A stretch of DNA of 64,000 nucleotides from Pantoea sp. alder81 (GCF_020179835.1 NZ_JAIUDA010000003.1:533288-597287); one strand, 5' to 3'; positions 30,149-42,621 are shown, numbered from the stretch's first letter. Notes: a model not told the origin generated them from the letters alone. Program-made: numbers and translations.

Positions 30149-30706
30149 ATGCGTAACTTAGTGAAATATGCGGGTATTGGTTTGTTGGTGTTAGGTCTTG
30201 CGGCCTGTGATCAGAAGAAAGAGGATGCGGCTGCAGGCAGTAACGGTGCCAGCGCCAGCCAGTCAGCTCAAACGGTCAACCTGATGGACGGTAAGCTGAG
30301 CTTCAGTCTGCCTGCGGGCATGTCAGATAAGAGCGGCAAGCTTGGTTCTGAATCTACCAATATGCATGTGTATGCCGACGAAACCGGCCAGCGCGCGATT
30401 ATCGTGATTGCGGGCGATCCGACCAACGAAGCGCTGGATGCACTGGCACAGCGTCTGGAGCAGCAACAGCGCGGTCGCGATCCGCAGTTGCAGGTCGTTT
30501 CCAATAAAGCCGTGACGCTGAAAGATCAGCCTGCTCAGCAGCTGGATACCGTAATTTCGGCCAACAACCAGACGTCGTGGTCTTCCGTGATTCTGGCAAA
30601 AGTGGATGGCAAACTGCTGACCCTGCAGATCACTCTGCCAGCCGACAATCAGCAGCAGGCGCAGAGCGATGCTGATGCTATCGTGAAAAGCATCACCCTC
30701 AAGTAA
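30149..30706 (+). CDS. dcrB: Lipoprotein DcrB
   Basis: Inner-membrane or periplasmic lipoprotein of 185 residues, the E. coli length, needed there for phage C1/C6 adsorption and envelope integrity. It has a lipoprotein signal peptide with lipobox LGLAAC (Cys at about residue 20), an Ala/Ser/Gly linker, then the DcrB/PsbP-like fold. The ATG at 30149 follows GGGAAAAG; the earlier open frame lacks a signal sequence. Last gene before the relocated glycogen cluster. Confidence 0.92.
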   Translation: MRNLVKYAGIGLLVLGLAACDQKKEDAAAGSNGASASQSAQTVNLMDGKLSFSLPAGMSDKSGKLGSESTNMHVYADETGQRAIIVIAGDPTNEALDALAQRLEQQQRGRDPQLQVVSNKAVTLKDQPAQQLDTVISANNQTSWSSVILAKVDGKLLTLQITLPADNQQQAQSDADAIVKSITLK

Positions 30707-30713
30707 TGCTTTC

Positions 30714-30783
30714 CAGGTGCGCATGAATGCGCACCCTACGAAAATCTCATCTATTCAGTGTAGGGTCGTCATTTATGACGACC
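30714..30783. repeat. Dispersed paired-hairpin repeat, intact copy
   Basis: Hairpin 1 GGTGCGCATGAATGCGCACC, then CTACGAAAA, a linker, TGTAGG and hairpin 2 GGTCGTCATTTATGACGACC. The two arms of hairpin 2 carry compensating changes (C to T, G to A) relative to the 6640 copy, which is good evidence that the fold is selected. It lies between the convergent dcrB and glgP, at the synteny break described in the findings. Confidence 0.9.
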
Positions 30784-30794
30784 CCATTCACACC

Positions 30795-33242
30795 TTACAA
30801 TCTCACCGGCGAAATATGCCATATCTCGTCCGCGTACTCCTGAATCGTTCTGTCCGATGAGAAATAGCCCATATTGGCGATGTTCAATGCCGCACGGCGC
30901 TGCCACTCATCCGGCTGACGATAAAGCTTATCCACCTTATCCTGCGCATCCACATAGCTGCGATAATCGGCCAGCAATTGATAGTGATCGCCGAAATTCA
31001 CTAACGCATCAAACAGATTACGATAGCGACCCGGTTCACCCGGACTGAATGCACCGCTGGCAATTTGCGTCAGTGCCTGATGCAACTCGGCATCTTCCTC
31101 ATAATATTTACGCGGGTTATAACCATCCTTGCGCAGTTGCTCGACCTGCGGCGTGGTGTTGCCGAAGATAAAGATATTCTCCGCGCCAACGTGCTCGCGC
31201 ATCTCAACGTTCGCGCCATCCAGCGTACCAATCGTCAACGCGCCATTCAGCGCAAACTTCATGTTACTGGTGCCCGATGCCTCGGTGCCCGCCGTAGAAA
31301 TCTGTTCAGAGAGATCCGCCGCCGGAATAATGATCTGCGCCAGGCTCACGCTGTAGTTGGGGATAAACACCACTTTCAGCTTGTTCTTCACCTGCGGATC
31401 GTTGTTGATCACGTTGGAAACGTCGTTGATCAGGTGAATGATGTGCTTCGCCACGTAATAGGCCGACGCCGCTTTACCGGCGAAGATATTGACGCGCGGC
31501 ACCCAATCCGCAGTGGGATCGGCTTTGATGCGGTTGTAGCGCGTGATCACGTGCAGCACGTTTAGCAGCTGACGCTTGTATTCGTGGATGCGTTTGATCT
31601 GCACATCGAACAGCGCATGCGGATCCAGCACGATGTCCATGTTCTTCGCCACCCAATCCGCTAAACGCTTCTTGTTGGCAAACTTAGCGTCGGCAACCTG
31701 CTCAATGAAGGCAGGATAATCAACGTGCGGCGTCAGTTCGCTCAGCTGACTGAGGTCGGTACGCCAGGTGCGGCCAATGGTCTCATCCAATACCTCGGAC
31801 AGCGCCGGGTTGGCCAGTGCCAGCCAGCGACGCGGGGTCACGCCATTGGTTTTATTACAGAAGCGACCAGGGAACAGGCGCGCAAAATCCGCAAACAGCG
31901 ACTGCACCATCAGATTTGAGTGCAGCTCCGATACACCATTCACCTTGTGGCTGACCACCACCGCCAGCCACGCCATGCGGATCTTACGGCCGTTGTTCTC
32001 ATCGATAATCGAGATGCGCGACATTAAATCCCAGTCATCCGGATAGTACTCCTGGATAGTTTTCAGGAAGTAATCGTTGATTTCGAACACGATGCTGAGA
32101 TGGCGCGGCAGGATCTTGCCGAACATATCCACCGGCCAGGTTTCCAACGCCTCACTCATCAGCGTGTGGTTGGTGTAAGAGAACACCTGACAGGTGACTT
32201 CAAAGGCGTCATCCCAGGTGTATTTGTGCTCGTCAATCAACAAGCGCATTAATTCGGGGATGGCTAAAACCGGATGAGTGTCATTGAGATGGATGGCGAT
32301 TTTATCCGCCAGATTGTCCCAGGTTTCATGCATCTGCCAATGGCGATTGAGAATATCCTGCACCGTGGCCGACACGAGGAAATACTCCTGGCGCAGACGC
32401 AGTTCTCGACCTGAGTTTGTCGAGTCATCGGGATAAAGCACGCGCGACACGTTTTCCGAGTGGTTTTTGTCTTCCACCGCAGCAAAGTAATCGCCCTGGT
32501 TAAACTTGCCGAGGTTGATCTCATTGCTGGCCTGCGCGCTCCATAACCGCAGCGTATTGGTCGCATCGGTGTCAAAACCCGGGATGATTTGATCGTAAGC
32601 CGCCGCGATAATCTCTTCGGTTTCCAGCCAGCGCACGCGCGCGCCCTCGTGTTGCAGGCGACCGCCAAAACGCACTTTGTAGCGCGTGTTAAAACGCTGG
32701 AATTCCCACGGATTGCCATACTCCAGCCAGTAATCCGGCGATTCGCGCTGCTGGCCATCAACGATATTCTGTTTGAACATGCCGTAGTCGTAGCGAATAC
32801 CGTAACCGCGTCCCGGCAAGCCGAGCGTGGCGAGAGAATCCAGGAAGCAGGCCGCTAAACGTCCCAGGCCGCCATTACCCAGCCCTGGATCGTTCTCCTC
32901 ATCCATCAGTTCACTGAGGTCGAGACCCATTTCATCCAGTGCCTGATTGAGATCGTCATAAATGCCCATCGCCAGCAACGCATTGCCCAGCGTGCGTCCC
33001 ATCAGGAACTCCATCGACAGATAATAAACCTGACGCACATCCTGCGACAGTTGCGCACGGCTGGAACGCAGCCAGCGCTCGACCATGCGGTCACGCACCG
33101 CCAACAGCGCGGCGTTGAGCCACTCATGTTGATTCGCAATCGACGGGTCTTTACCAATAGTAAACATCAGTTTATAGGCGATGGAGTGCTTCAGTGCGTC
33201 AACCGTTAGCGTGGGTGAGGCATAGGTGAAAGGTGCATTCAT
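30795..33242 (-). CDS. glgP: Glycogen phosphorylase GlgP
   Basis: Releases glucose-1-phosphate from the ends of glycogen chains. The 815 residues equal the E. coli length. Family segments are present throughout, including [31 protein letters not shown] and the pyridoxal-phosphate site [14 protein letters not shown] near residue 660. Last gene of glgBXCAP, 21 bases after glgA. Confidence 0.97.
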   Translation of the reverse strand: MNAPFTYASPTLTVDALKHSIAYKLMFTIGKDPSIANQHEWLNAALLAVRDRMVERWLRSSRAQLSQDVRQVYYLSMEFLMGRTLGNALLAMGIYDDLNQALDEMGLDLSELMDEENDPGLGNGGLGRLAACFLDSLATLGLPGRGYGIRYDYGMFKQNIVDGQQRESPDYWLEYGNPWEFQRFNTRYKVRFGGRLQHEGARVRWLETEEIIAAAYDQIIPGFDTDATNTLRLWSAQASNEINLGKFNQGDYFAAVEDKNHSENVSRVLYPDDSTNSGRELRLRQEYFLVSATVQDILNRHWQMHETWDNLADKIAIHLNDTHPVLAIPELMRLLIDEHKYTWDDAFEVTCQVFSYTNHTLMSEALETWPVDMFGKILPRHLSIVFEINDYFLKTIQEYYPDDWDLMSRISIIDENNGRKIRMAWLAVVVSHKVNGVSELHSNLMVQSLFADFARLFPGRFCNKTNGVTPRRWLALANPALSEVLDETIGRTWRTDLSQLSELTPHVDYPAFIEQVADAKFANKKRLADWVAKNMDIVLDPHALFDVQIKRIHEYKRQLLNVLHVITRYNRIKADPTADWVPRVNIFAGKAASAYYVAKHIIHLINDVSNVINNDPQVKNKLKVVFIPNYSVSLAQIIIPAADLSEQISTAGTEASGTSNMKFALNGALTIGTLDGANVEMREHVGAENIFIFGNTTPQVEQLRKDGYNPRKYYEEDAELHQALTQIASGAFSPGEPGRYRNLFDALVNFGDHYQLLADYRSYVDAQDKVDKLYRQPDEWQRRAALNIANMGYFSSDRTIQEYADEIWHISPVRL

Positions 33243-33263
33243 ATCCAGTATCCCAATCTCTGA

Positions 33264-34697
33264 TTACAGCAAACGTTGATAAAGATCGCGGTAGGCTTGT
33301 GCGGCCACCTGCCAACTAAAATCCATCCCCATCGCCTGCCGCTGAACGTAACGCCAGAGTGAAGGACGGGACCACAGTACAAAAGCACGTCGAATCGCGC
33401 GGAGCAGCGACCAGGCGTTACTGTCTTCAAAACTGAAACCGCTTGCGACCCCGTCAGCGAGGTTCTCCAGCGAACTGTCTTGTACCGTATCCGCCAGCCC
33501 GCCGGTACGGCGCACTAACGGCAGTGTGCCGTACTTCAAACCGTATAACTGTGTCAGGCCGCACGGCTCAAAGCGGCTTGGCACCATAATCACATCTGCG
33601 CCACCGACAATGCGGTGCGAGAAGGCTTCGTGATAACCGATCTGGACGCCGACGCTACCCGGATGCTCAGCCGCCGCGGCGAGAAAACCTTGTTGCAGCT
33701 CCGCATCGCCCTGGCCCAGCAGCACCAGTTGGCCGCCCTGAGCTAATAACCCTGGCAAGGCTTCCAGCACCAGATCCAGCCCCTTTTGTTTGGTCAGGCG
33801 GCTGATCACACAGAAGACTGGCGCTTTCTCATCAATCTTCAGCCCCATGGCGATCTGCAATTGACGCTTGTTCTCGGCCTTGCTCTCCAGCGTTTCGCGG
33901 TCGTAACGCGCGGTGAGCAGCAGGTCATGCGCCGGGTCCCAGATACCGGGATCGACCCCGTTAAGAATGCCGCTCAACCGCCCCTCTTTCAGCCGCTGTT
34001 CCAGTAACGACTCCATGCCATACCCAAACTCAGGTCGGGTGATCTCCAGAGCATACGTCGGGCTGACTGCCGTAATATGATCGGCATAAAACAATCCCGC
34101 CTTGAGATACGAAATTTGCCCGAAAAACTCTAACCCGTGCATGTCGAAAAAGGCGCGCGGTAGCTGAATCTCATCCAGGTGACGCGCATTGAACAAGCCC
34201 TGGTACGCCAGGTTATGCACGGTAAACACCGTTTTCGCCGGGCGACCTCGTGCTGCAATGTAGGCGCAGGTCAACCCTGCATGCCAGTCGTGCGCGTGCA
34301 CCACATCGGGTTGCCACTGTATATCCAACCCGCTGGCGATCTCTGCGCCCATCCATCCCAGTAGCGCAAAACGCAGATAGTTATCCACGTAAGCAAACTG
34401 CGATGTGTCGTGATAAGGGCTGCCGGGACGTTCATACAATCCCGGCGCATCTATTAAATAAATGCCAACACCGTTGAATTGTCCAAATAATAAACGGACC
34501 GGCCCGGCAAAAGTGTGTAACTCCGCCACGATTTCGGTATCAGGAATCCCTTTACGCAGATCCGGATACGCGGGAATCAGTACCCGCGCATCCGTTCCAC
34601 CGGCAATTTGAGCCTGAGGCAATGCGCCGACAACATCAGCCAACCCGCCGGTTTTTAACAGCGGGAAAAGTTCTGAACAGACATGTAAAACCTGCAT
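33264..34697 (-). CDS. glgA: Glycogen synthase GlgA
   Basis: ADP-glucose-dependent glycosyltransferase (GT5) that elongates glycogen, 477 residues as in E. coli. The N-terminal substrate loop [15 protein letters not shown] starts at residue 16, and the C-terminal domain has [19 protein letters not shown] and the [10 protein letters not shown] loop. Lies 71 bases after glgC. Confidence 0.97.
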   Translation of the reverse strand: MQVLHVCSELFPLLKTGGLADVVGALPQAQIAGGTDARVLIPAYPDLRKGIPDTEIVAELHTFAGPVRLLFGQFNGVGIYLIDAPGLYERPGSPYHDTSQFAYVDNYLRFALLGWMGAEIASGLDIQWQPDVVHAHDWHAGLTCAYIAARGRPAKTVFTVHNLAYQGLFNARHLDEIQLPRAFFDMHGLEFFGQISYLKAGLFYADHITAVSPTYALEITRPEFGYGMESLLEQRLKEGRLSGILNGVDPGIWDPAHDLLLTARYDRETLESKAENKRQLQIAMGLKIDEKAPVFCVISRLTKQKGLDLVLEALPGLLAQGGQLVLLGQGDAELQQGFLAAAAEHPGSVGVQIGYHEAFSHRIVGGADVIMVPSRFEPCGLTQLYGLKYGTLPLVRRTGGLADTVQDSSLENLADGVASGFSFEDSNAWSLLRAIRRAFVLWSRPSLWRYVQRQAMGMDFSWQVAAQAYRDLYQRLL

Positions 34698-34768
34698 CCT
34701 GGACCCCTATTGTGTTATCGCGCGTTCCCCGCGTCGATTGCCTGTGTGCTTGTTCGTTACTTGCGTAG

Positions 34769-36052
34769 TCAGCCAGCCAGTTTGGCCAGCATGGCGCGCG
34801 TCACCAAAACGATGCCTTCATCTGAACGGTAAAAACGGCGGCTGTCTTCATCAGGGTTTTCACCAATCACCATGCCTTCCGGAATGACGCAGGCGCGATC
34901 GATCACGCAACGACGCAGACGACAGGAACGATTGATCACCACATCCGGTAGCAGCACCGAAGAGTCAATATTGCAAAACGAGTTAATGCGCACGCGCGGG
35001 AACAGCACCGAATTCACCACCACGGAGCCAGAGATGATGCAGCCGCCAGATACCAGCGAATTCATCGTCATACCGTGGCTGCCCGAGCGATCCTGCACAA
35101 ACTTGGCGGGCGGCAACGGTTCCATATGGGTGCGAATCGGCCAGTCGTGGTCGTACATATCCAGTTCCGGCGTGACAGAAGCCAGATCAAGATTGGCGCG
35201 CCAGTAAGCTTCCAGCGTCCCGACGTCACGCCAATACGGCTCGGCATTCTCATCGTTCTGTACGCAAGACAAGGTAAAGGAGTGCGCATACGCCTCACCG
35301 CTGGCGACAATCTTCGGCAGCAGATCTTTGCCGAAATCGTGGCTGGATTCGGGTATCAGCAAATCCTCCTCCAGTAACTGATAGAGGTAATCAGCGTTGA
35401 ACACGTAAATGCCCATGCTGGCCAGCGCCCTGGTGTCATCTCCCGGCATTGACGGCGGCTTGGGGGGTTTTTCCACAAAATCGATAACGTTGTTTTCCGC
35501 GTCCACCGCCATCACGCCAAACGCCGTGGCTTCCGCCAACGGGACGGGCAAACAGGCAATAGTGCATTTCGCCCCTTTGTCAGCGTGGTCGAGCAGCATG
35601 CGCGAGTAATCCATTTTGTAGATGTGATCCCCGGCGAGAATCACGATGTACTGCGCGTTGTAGCGACGAATGATGTCGAGGTTCTGCGAAACGGCATCGG
35701 CAGTCCCGCGATACCAATGTTCGGTCGCGGCACGCTGCTGCGCAGGCAGTAAATCGACAAATTCGTTCATCTCCTCATTGAACAAGGACCAGCCACGCTG
35801 AATATGCTGCGTCAACGTATGTGACTGATATTGGGTAATAACACCGATGCGCCGAATACCTGAATTGATGCAGTTCGACAGCGCAAAGTCGATGATGCGA
35901 AACTTGCCACCGAAGTGAACGGCAGGTTTGGCGCGTTTTGCGGTGAGATCCTTCAGACGCGTACCGCGTCCACCAGCCAGGATCAACGCCACCGTTTGTG
36001 TAGGGAGCTGGCGCGCCAGCATCAGTGGGTCTGTTCTATCTAACTTAACCAT
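34769..36052 (-). CDS. glgC: Glucose-1-phosphate adenylyltransferase GlgC
   Basis: Makes ADP-glucose, the committed and allosterically controlled step of glycogen synthesis. The protein has 427 residues (E. coli 431). The nucleotide-binding [15 protein letters not shown] with the activator-site lysine region, the GTADAVSQN segment, the FVEKPPKPP sugar-phosphate site and a C-terminal left-handed beta-helix are visible. It starts 10 bases after the glgX stop behind AAGGAG; in E. coli the CsrA protein binds the glgC leader. Confidence 0.97.
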   Translation of the reverse strand: MVKLDRTDPLMLARQLPTQTVALILAGGRGTRLKDLTAKRAKPAVHFGGKFRIIDFALSNCINSGIRRIGVITQYQSHTLTQHIQRGWSLFNEEMNEFVDLLPAQQRAATEHWYRGTADAVSQNLDIIRRYNAQYIVILAGDHIYKMDYSRMLLDHADKGAKCTIACLPVPLAEATAFGVMAVDAENNVIDFVEKPPKPPSMPGDDTRALASMGIYVFNADYLYQLLEEDLLIPESSHDFGKDLLPKIVASGEAYAHSFTLSCVQNDENAEPYWRDVGTLEAYWRANLDLASVTPELDMYDHDWPIRTHMEPLPPAKFVQDRSGSHGMTMNSLVSGGCIISGSVVVNSVLFPRVRINSFCNIDSSVLLPDVVINRSCRLRRCVIDRACVIPEGMVIGENPDEDSRRFYRSDEGIVLVTRAMLAKLAG

Positions 36053-36062
36053 GTCTGACTCC

Positions 36063-38042
36063 TTATGATTGCTTTAGGAACACACACACGCCGTGTGCGG
36101 GCCCGTGCCAGACAGTTGTCAGGATGGGGTTATCTTCCCCGGCGAAAGGAGGAATGGCACGCCACTCTCCGTCTGGTAAGGCAAGGTCACTCACCGATTC
36201 CGTGGCGTTGATTGTTATTAACCAGCGGCTGGAGAGCAGGATCTGCATTCTGTGCGCCCCCTGTTCCCACTCCTCATTTCCCAGTGGTTTGCCGCTGGCA
36301 TTGAACCACTGCACGTTGCCATCGCCCTCCTGCCACCAGCGGTCCGCTGTCAGCGCGGGAATGCGCTGACGCAGCCGGATTAACGCGGCAGTGAAGTCGA
36401 CCAGTCCAAAATCATCCTGATGCCAGTTCAACCAGGTCAGCGGGTTGTCCTGACAGTACGCATTGTTGTTGCCGTGCTGGCTATGACCGCGCTCATCACC
36501 CGACAGCAACATCGGCGTGCCTTGTGCCAGTAATAGCGTGGTCAATAAGGCGTGCACGCTGCGCCGCCGCCGTTCGACAATATCGAAATTGACCTGCAGC
36601 CCCTCTTTGCCATGGTTATGGCTGAAGTTACTGCTGCTGCCGTCACGATTGTCTTCGCCGTTGGCTTGATTGTGTTTGTGGTTGAAACTCACCACGTCAC
36701 GCAGCGTAAAGCCGTCATGCGCGGTGATCAGATTGACGCTGGCGTGTGGCAGGCGCCCTTCTCGCTGTAACACATCACTGGACGCGGCAAACCGCCGGGC
36801 AAATTCACCGTTGTTGAGCTGGGCGTGCAGCCAATAACGGCGCGCGGCATCGCGGAAATGGTCATTCCACTCGGCGAATCCCTCAGGAAAATTGCCCACC
36901 TGATAGCCTCCGGGCCCGATATCCCACGGCTCAGCAATCAATTTGACCTGTGACAGCAGCGGACAGGCTTTGATGGCGGCGAACAGCGGGGCATCCTGAC
37001 GATATTCAGGCGTACGGCCCAGCACGCTGGCAAGGTCAAAGCGGAAGCCATCAATATGGCAATCGCGCACCCAGTAACGCAGCGCTTCTAATGCCCATTC
37101 CATCACCTGCGGATCGCTCAGATTCAGCGTGTTGCCGCAGCCGGTCCAGTTCTGGTATTCCCCCTGCGCGTCGAGCCAGTAATAGCTGGCGTTATCCACG
37201 CCGCGCAGCGATATGTTGGGGCCAAACTCTTCCAGTTCGGCGGTGTGGTTGAACACCACATCAAGGATCACCTCGATACCCGCCGCATGCAGCGCTTTAA
37301 CCGCCTGCTGAAACTCCTGCAAGGGCGTAAGGCCGTGGTCGCCTGAGGCGTAGCGTGGATCCACCGCCCACAGCGCAAACGGGTTATAGCCCCAGTAGTT
37401 ACTCAGCCCCAGCCGCTGCAGACGCGGTTCATTGGCGAAGTGGGCAATGGGCAGCAACTCAAGCGCAGTGATGCCGAGATGGCGTAAGTACTTCACCATA
37501 GCAGGATGGCCCAGTGCCGCATAAGTCCCGCGCAGCCTTTCCGGAATTTCCGGATGTTGCCGGGTCAAGCCACGCACATGCGCCTCATAAATCACCGTAT
37601 TGCCCCACGGCGTGCGCAGCGGTTTTTCATCGTCCCAGTCGAAATCTTCGGCGATCACCAATGATTTTGGCGCGATGGCGGCGTTATCCTGCAGGTCGCG
37701 TTCCTGCTCGCCGCTAAGAAATCGCGGATCGTCAGGTATATCCCCGGCGACCGCTTTAGCGCAGGGATCGACCAGCAATTTAGCCGGATTAAACCGATGT
37801 CCTTGCTGCGGAGCCCACGGGCCGTGTACCCGATAGCCATAGCGCTGGCCGGGCTTTAACGCCGGAAAATAGCCGTGCCAGATATCGCCACTGCGTGCGG
37901 GCAGCGTAAAGCGCCGTTCAGCACCATGCGCATCAAACAGGCACAGCTCCACCTGCTCGGCATGGCGGGAAAACAGCGTGAAGTTAACGCCGCGCCCGTC
38001 ATAATGGGCGCCCAACGGCGTTGGCTGCCCGGTTTCCAGCAT
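36063..38042 (-). CDS. glgX: Glycogen debranching enzyme GlgX
   Basis: GH13 isoamylase-type enzyme that removes the short branches left by GlgP. From the chosen ATG, which overlaps the glgB stop as ATGA, the protein has 659 residues (E. coli 657). It starts [20 protein letters not shown], aligned to the E. coli N-terminus; eight further upstream codons lie inside glgB. Catalytic GH13 motifs [19 protein letters not shown] and AEPWDIG are present. Confidence 0.95.
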   Translation of the reverse strand: MLETGQPTPLGAHYDGRGVNFTLFSRHAEQVELCLFDAHGAERRFTLPARSGDIWHGYFPALKPGQRYGYRVHGPWAPQQGHRFNPAKLLVDPCAKAVAGDIPDDPRFLSGEQERDLQDNAAIAPKSLVIAEDFDWDDEKPLRTPWGNTVIYEAHVRGLTRQHPEIPERLRGTYAALGHPAMVKYLRHLGITALELLPIAHFANEPRLQRLGLSNYWGYNPFALWAVDPRYASGDHGLTPLQEFQQAVKALHAAGIEVILDVVFNHTAELEEFGPNISLRGVDNASYYWLDAQGEYQNWTGCGNTLNLSDPQVMEWALEALRYWVRDCHIDGFRFDLASVLGRTPEYRQDAPLFAAIKACPLLSQVKLIAEPWDIGPGGYQVGNFPEGFAEWNDHFRDAARRYWLHAQLNNGEFARRFAASSDVLQREGRLPHASVNLITAHDGFTLRDVVSFNHKHNQANGEDNRDGSSSNFSHNHGKEGLQVNFDIVERRRRSVHALLTTLLLAQGTPMLLSGDERGHSQHGNNNAYCQDNPLTWLNWHQDDFGLVDFTAALIRLRQRIPALTADRWWQEGDGNVQWFNASGKPLGNEEWEQGAHRMQILLSSRWLITINATESVSDLALPDGEWRAIPPFAGEDNPILTTVWHGPAHGVCVFLKQS

Positions 38043-40228
38043 CAGTCGCCCTCCCGCACCAGCCAAATCGTGGCCAGTGGCGGCAAGGTCAGGCTCAGCG
38101 ATTGAGCACGGCCGTGGCTCTCGATATTGTCCGTGTGCACAATGCCGTGATTGCGGGTATCACTGCCGTGATAGTCTTGCTGATCGGTATTCAGCACTTC
38201 ACGCCAGCCACCTTGTTGATTGACGCCAAAGCGATAATCGTGACGCGCTACCGGGGTGAAGTTACTGGCAACGATGATTTCATTGCCCTCGCGATCGCGG
38301 CGTGCAAACACAAACACCGAGTTTTCGTGGTCATCAACCACCAGCCACTCAAAGCCCTGTGCATCGAAATCCAGTTGATGTAATGGCGTGAAGTGTTTGT
38401 AGCTGTGGTTAAGATCGCGCACTAAGCGCTGCACGCCGTTGTGCCAGTTGTCTTCCCCTTCCAGCAGATGCCAGTCCAGGCTGGTATCGTGGTTCCACTC
38501 ACGTCCCTGGGCAAACTCGTTGCCCATAAACTGCAGCTTTTTGCCCGGGAAGCCCCACATCCAGCCGTAATAAGCACGCAGGTTGGCGAACTTCTGCCAC
38601 GCATCGCCGGGCATACGATCGAGAATCGAGCGTTTGCCGTGCACCACTTCATCGTGCGACAGCGGCAGCACGAAGTTTTCGGTGTAGTTGTAGAGCATGC
38701 CGAAGGTCATCAGATTGTGATGATATTGGCGATGTACGGGGTCGAGCTTCATGTAGTCCAGCGTGTCGTGCATCCAGCCGAGGTTCCATTTAAACCAGAA
38801 TCCCAGTCCGCCATCTTCAGAAGGACGGGTCACGCCAGGGTAATCGGTGGACTCTTCTGCCACGCTGATGGTGCCTGGCGCGGCGCGACCCAGGGTGCGG
38901 TTGGTGTGGCGCAGGAACGAGATGGCTTCGAGGTTTTCGCGACCACCGAAGTGGTTGGGCACCCATTCGCCCTCTTTGCGGCTGTAATCGCGGTAGATCA
39001 TCGATGCCACGGCATCCACGCGCAGCCCATCAATGCCAAAGCGCTCCATCCAATACAGTGCGTTGCCGGAGAGATAGTTGCTGACTTCACGGCGGCCAAA
39101 GTTGTAGATCAGCGTGTTCCAGTCCTGATGAAAACCTTCGCGGGGATCGCTGTGTTCATACAGTTCGGTGCCATCAAATTTCGCCAGACCGAAGTCGTCA
39201 CTGGGGAAGTGGCCGGGCACCCAGTCGAGCAACACGTTGAGGCCCGCATCGTGCGCCGCGGCGATAAAGTGGCGGAACTCATCACGCGTACCAAAGCGGC
39301 GCGTTGGCGCATACATGCCCAGTGGCTGATAGCCCCAGCTGCCGTCAAACGGATGCTCGTTGATCGGCAGCAGCTCAATGTGGGTGAAGCCCATCTCTTT
39401 GACGTAAGGAACCAGCTGTTCAGCCAGCTCTTTGTAGCTCAGCCAGAAGTTGTTGTCGGTGTGGCGGCGCCACGAACCCAGATGCACTTCGTAAATCGAG
39501 ATCGGCTGATCAAAGGCATTGGCGGCTTTGCGCTGCGGCTGCATCTCCACTTTAGGTGGCAGACCGCAGATCATTGAGGCGGTTTGCGGGCGCATCTGTG
39601 CTTCAAAGGCGAACGGGTCGGCTTTGATCCGCATCTGCCCAGACGCATCAATGATTTCATATTTGTACAGTTGACCATTGACCGCGCCAGGCACAAATAA
39701 CTCCCAGATACCCAGCTCGCGACGGAAGCGCATCGGGTGACGACGACCGTCCCAGAAGTTGAATTCGCCGACCACGGAAACCCGGCGAGCGTTAGGTGCC
39801 CACACCGAGAAACGAGTGCCGCTGACACCATCAATGGTGGCGTTGTGCGCCCCCAGCGTTTCATACGGGCGCAGATGCGTGCCTTCGCCAAGGAGCCAGG
39901 CATCCATTTCGGCGAGTAACGGGCCGAAGCGATAGGCATCATCGATCAGGTTTTGCTGGCCGTGCCAGGTGACCGCCAGCTGATAGCGAAACAGGTTTTT
40001 ACGGCGCGGAACCACTCCGCAGAAGAAGCCGCGTGAATCGAGACATTTTAGCTGCGCACATTTACGACCAGTGTTGGTTTCAATCACCCAGACTTCGGAG
40101 GCATCGGGCAGCAGCGCGCGCACTTCAAGGCCTTCGACAGTCTGGTGCATCCCCAGGAAAGAGAAGGGATCGGCATAATTCCCGGCAAAAAGGGCATTGA
40201 TCGCATGGCGATCGGGAAGCTCTGACAT
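38042..40228 (-). CDS. glgB: 1,4-alpha-glucan branching enzyme GlgB
   Basis: Creates alpha-1,6 branches in glycogen. The 728 residues equal the E. coli length. Two N-terminal beta-sandwich (CBM48) regions precede the GH13 barrel, which carries [17 protein letters not shown], the [10 protein letters not shown] acid/base region and [10 protein letters not shown]. First gene of glgBXCAP. An asd terminator upstream means the operon needs its own promoter in 40229-40540. Confidence 0.97.
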   Translation of the reverse strand: MSELPDRHAINALFAGNYADPFSFLGMHQTVEGLEVRALLPDASEVWVIETNTGRKCAQLKCLDSRGFFCGVVPRRKNLFRYQLAVTWHGQQNLIDDAYRFGPLLAEMDAWLLGEGTHLRPYETLGAHNATIDGVSGTRFSVWAPNARRVSVVGEFNFWDGRRHPMRFRRELGIWELFVPGAVNGQLYKYEIIDASGQMRIKADPFAFEAQMRPQTASMICGLPPKVEMQPQRKAANAFDQPISIYEVHLGSWRRHTDNNFWLSYKELAEQLVPYVKEMGFTHIELLPINEHPFDGSWGYQPLGMYAPTRRFGTRDEFRHFIAAAHDAGLNVLLDWVPGHFPSDDFGLAKFDGTELYEHSDPREGFHQDWNTLIYNFGRREVSNYLSGNALYWMERFGIDGLRVDAVASMIYRDYSRKEGEWVPNHFGGRENLEAISFLRHTNRTLGRAAPGTISVAEESTDYPGVTRPSEDGGLGFWFKWNLGWMHDTLDYMKLDPVHRQYHHNLMTFGMLYNYTENFVLPLSHDEVVHGKRSILDRMPGDAWQKFANLRAYYGWMWGFPGKKLQFMGNEFAQGREWNHDTSLDWHLLEGEDNWHNGVQRLVRDLNHSYKHFTPLHQLDFDAQGFEWLVVDDHENSVFVFARRDREGNEIIVASNFTPVARHDYRFGVNQQGGWREVLNTDQQDYHGSDTRNHGIVHTDNIESHGRAQSLSLTLPPLATIWLVREGD

Positions 40229-40543
40229 GACTTTCTTCCTATGATTTTGCGCAGGCGACCGGAGTGGACAACATTGTCGCCTCTGGTGCGCTGCTTTTCA
40301 TTGAGCCATACGTACACCAGCAAGGGAGGACACCGTCCATGGGAAAAGATATTTGCCGTGTACAACAACCATTCAGTTCGGAAAGCAAAAACAGTTAACA
40401 ACCGGCACATCACTGTTAAATCATAGCTTGGGGCTGGCAGAAGCCAGGGGGGAAAGCAAAAAAATCTTGTCGGGCAAGCAAAAAGGGGAAGCGGATCACT
40501 TGTCAGGCGCAATTTGGGTTAAGTTTTGCAACCTGGTTGGCAT
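40229..40543. other. glgB upstream region
   Basis: About 315 bases between the glgB start and the asd terminator, which should carry the glgBX promoter and leader. On the plus strand, antisense to the leader, there is a 19-codon open frame at 40339-40398 with GGAGG nine bases before its ATG; it has no recognisable product. Nothing else convincing is visible. Confidence 0.45.
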
Positions 40544-40568
40544 AAAAAAGGCCGGGAAATCCCGGCCT
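40543..40568 (-). terminator. Terminator of asd
   Basis: Perfect stem GGCCGGGA/TCCCGGCC (40550-40567) just downstream of asd, with a TTTTTTATG run on the minus strand. Textbook rho-independent terminator. Confidence 0.93.
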
Positions 40569-40587
40569 GTCTGGTTTCTCGCTGCGC

Positions 40588-41697
40588 TTAGTCGATCAGC
40601 AAACGCAACATGCGGCGCAGCGGTTCGGCCGCGCCCCACAGTAGCTGATCACCCACGGTGAAGGCAGAGAGATATTCCGGCCCCATGTTCAGTTTGCGCA
40701 GACGGCCGACTGGCGTGGTCAGCGTACCGGTGACAGCTGCAGGCGTCAGTTCACGCATGGTGATTTCGCGATCGTTTGGCACCACTTTCACCCACTCGTT
40801 GTGAGAAGCCAGCAGCTGTTCGATTTCGTTCAGCGGGATATCTTTCTTCAGCTTCAGGGTGAACGCCTGGCTGTGGCAGCGCAATGCGCCGACGCGCACG
40901 CACAGACCATCAACCGGAATCACGCTGCTGGTGCGCAGAATCTTGTTGGTTTCAGCCTGACCTTTCCACTCTTCGCGGCTCTGGCCGTTATCCAGCTGCT
41001 TGTCGATCCATGGAATCAGACTGCCCGCCAGCGGTACGCCGAAGTTATCGGTCGGCAAGGTGCCAGAACGGGTGAAATCGGTGACGCTACGTTCGATATC
41101 CAGAATCGCTGAAGCCGGATCCTGCAGGGATTTCGCCACGTGATCGTGCAACATGCCCATCTGAGTCAGCAGTTCACGCATATGACGTGCGCCGCCGCCG
41201 GATGCCGCCTGGTAGGTGGCAACAGACGCCCACTCCACCAGATCGTTCGCGAACAGCCCACCGAGGGACATCAGCATCAGGCTCACGGTGCAGTTGCCGC
41301 CGACAAAGGTTTTAACGCCGTTGTCGAGGCCCTGACGAATCACATTGTGGTTAACCGGATCGAGAATGATGATGGCATCATCTTTCATGCGCAGCGTCGA
41401 CGCTGCATCAATCCAGTAACCCTGCCAGCCGCTTTCACGCAGCTTAGGGTAGACTTCACTGGTGTAGTCACCGCCCTGGCAGGTGATAATAATATCCAGC
41501 GCCTTCAACGCCTCGATATCAAAAGCATCCTGCAGCGCACCGGTCGACTTACCGCCGAACGTCGGTGCTGCCTGACCAAGCTGAGACGTGGAGAAGAAGA
41601 CCGGATTGATCACATCAAAATCGCGTTCTTCACTCATGCGTGACATCAGCACAGAGCCGACCATGCCACGCCAACCAATAAAGCCTACATTCTTCAT
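40588..41697 (-). CDS. asd: Aspartate-semialdehyde dehydrogenase
   Basis: NADPH-dependent reduction of aspartyl phosphate to aspartate semialdehyde, the branch point to lysine, diaminopimelate, methionine and threonine. The protein has 369 residues. The NADP motif [11 protein letters not shown] starts at residue 8, the catalytic Cys136 lies in [11 protein letters not shown], and [12 protein letters not shown] carries the active-site histidine. The start at 41697 gives the family N-terminus MKNVGFIG; 19 upstream in-frame codons were rejected. Acts directly after LysC, encoded 3 kb away. Confidence 0.97.
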   Translation of the reverse strand: MKNVGFIGWRGMVGSVLMSRMSEERDFDVINPVFFSTSQLGQAAPTFGGKSTGALQDAFDIEALKALDIIITCQGGDYTSEVYPKLRESGWQGYWIDAASTLRMKDDAIIILDPVNHNVIRQGLDNGVKTFVGGNCTVSLMLMSLGGLFANDLVEWASVATYQAASGGGARHMRELLTQMGMLHDHVAKSLQDPASAILDIERSVTDFTRSGTLPTDNFGVPLAGSLIPWIDKQLDNGQSREEWKGQAETNKILRTSSVIPVDGLCVRVGALRCHSQAFTLKLKKDIPLNEIEQLLASHNEWVKVVPNDREITMRELTPAAVTGTLTTPVGRLRKLNMGPEYLSAFTVGDQLLWGAAEPLRRMLRLLID

Positions 41698-42018
41698 TTT
41701 CTGTCCGTCCGGGGCGTTTTCACTGTGCCCTTCGTGGTGCGAGGAAAAGACCAAGCGGAATATCCAGTTGATCTGCGTAATAATCAGGTTTACCTGCGAC
41801 CTCCAACTCTACAAAATGCAGGCTTTCTGGCAAGTGAATTAATTCGATTGCGCCAACTTTTTCAGCAGTACAACTAATACTCCCCTCAATGAATCGAGGT
41901 ACGGGCAGGCGGAATTCGGAGTATCTCGATCGGCTACGCGAGTCAGCGATCAAGAAGCCCATCGCCGCCAACGCACTTTAGTTTGAAGAATGACGGGAAC
42001 AAGGGATGGCTTTAACCT
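41698..42018. other. asd-yhgN divergent intergenic region
   Basis: 321 bases. On the minus strand a possible asd promoter is TTGCCA (41832-41837) and TAGAGT (41810-41815), with 16-base spacing, leaving a leader of about 110 bases. An 83-codon open frame (41720-41971, minus) covers this region, but it lacks a good ribosome site and any recognisable motif, so I do not call it a gene. Confidence 0.5.
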
Positions 42019-42612
42019 ATGACTGAAATGATATCTGCGACCATATTGCTGCTGTTAATTATGGACCCGCTGGGCAACCTGCCGATTTTTATGTCGGTGC
42101 TCAAGCATCTCGAACCTAAGCGTCGCCGCGTGGTGCTGATTCGTGAAATGCTGATCGCACTGATTATCATGCTGCTGTTCCTGTTTACCGGTGAGCGTAT
42201 TCTGGCGTTCCTGAATTTGCGCACCGAAACCGTCTCGATCTCCGGCGGTATCATTCTGTTCCTGATCGCCATCCGCATGATTTTCCCTTCTGGCGAAACC
42301 AGCACCAGCGGCTTGCCAGCTGGTGAAGAACCGTTTCTGGTGCCGCTGGCGATTCCGCTGGTTGCAGGTCCTTCGCTGTTAGCCACGCTGATGTTGCTGT
42401 CACATCAATATCCCAATCAGATGTCACATTTGGTTGGTGCATTGATGATCGCCTGGGGCGTTACCGTGCTGATTCTGCTGATGTCAGGACTGTTTTTACG
42501 CTTGCTGGGTGACAAAGGCGTTAACGCGCTGGAGCGGTTGATGGGATTGATTTTGATTATGCTGGCAACACAGATGTTTCTGGATGGGATTCGCGCTTAT
42601 CTAAAACTGTAG
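42019..42612 (+). CDS. yhgN: MarC family inner-membrane protein YhgN
   Basis: Integral membrane protein of 197 residues (same as E. coli) and six membrane segments, in the MarC/YhgN (UPF0056, NAAT) family. Some members transport neutral amino acids, but no role is proven for YhgN. The conserved DPLGNLPIF near the N-terminus and AGEEPFLVPLAIPLVAGPS in the centre are characteristic. Divergent from asd, as in E. coli. Confidence 0.92.
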   Translation: MTEMISATILLLLIMDPLGNLPIFMSVLKHLEPKRRRVVLIREMLIALIIMLLFLFTGERILAFLNLRTETVSISGGIILFLIAIRMIFPSGETSTSGLPAGEEPFLVPLAIPLVAGPSLLATLMLLSHQYPNQMSHLVGALMIAWGVTVLILLMSGLFLRLLGDKGVNALERLMGLILIMLATQMFLDGIRAYLKL

Positions 42613-42621
42613 CGCACAGAC

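Noticed and set aside
38441..39577. 378-codon frame opposite glgB
   Set aside because: Shadow of glgB in a GC-rich gene; no family features.
41720..41971. 83-codon frame upstream of asd
   Set aside because: No good ribosome site, rare arginine codons near its start, covers the likely asd promoter and leader, and no recognisable product.
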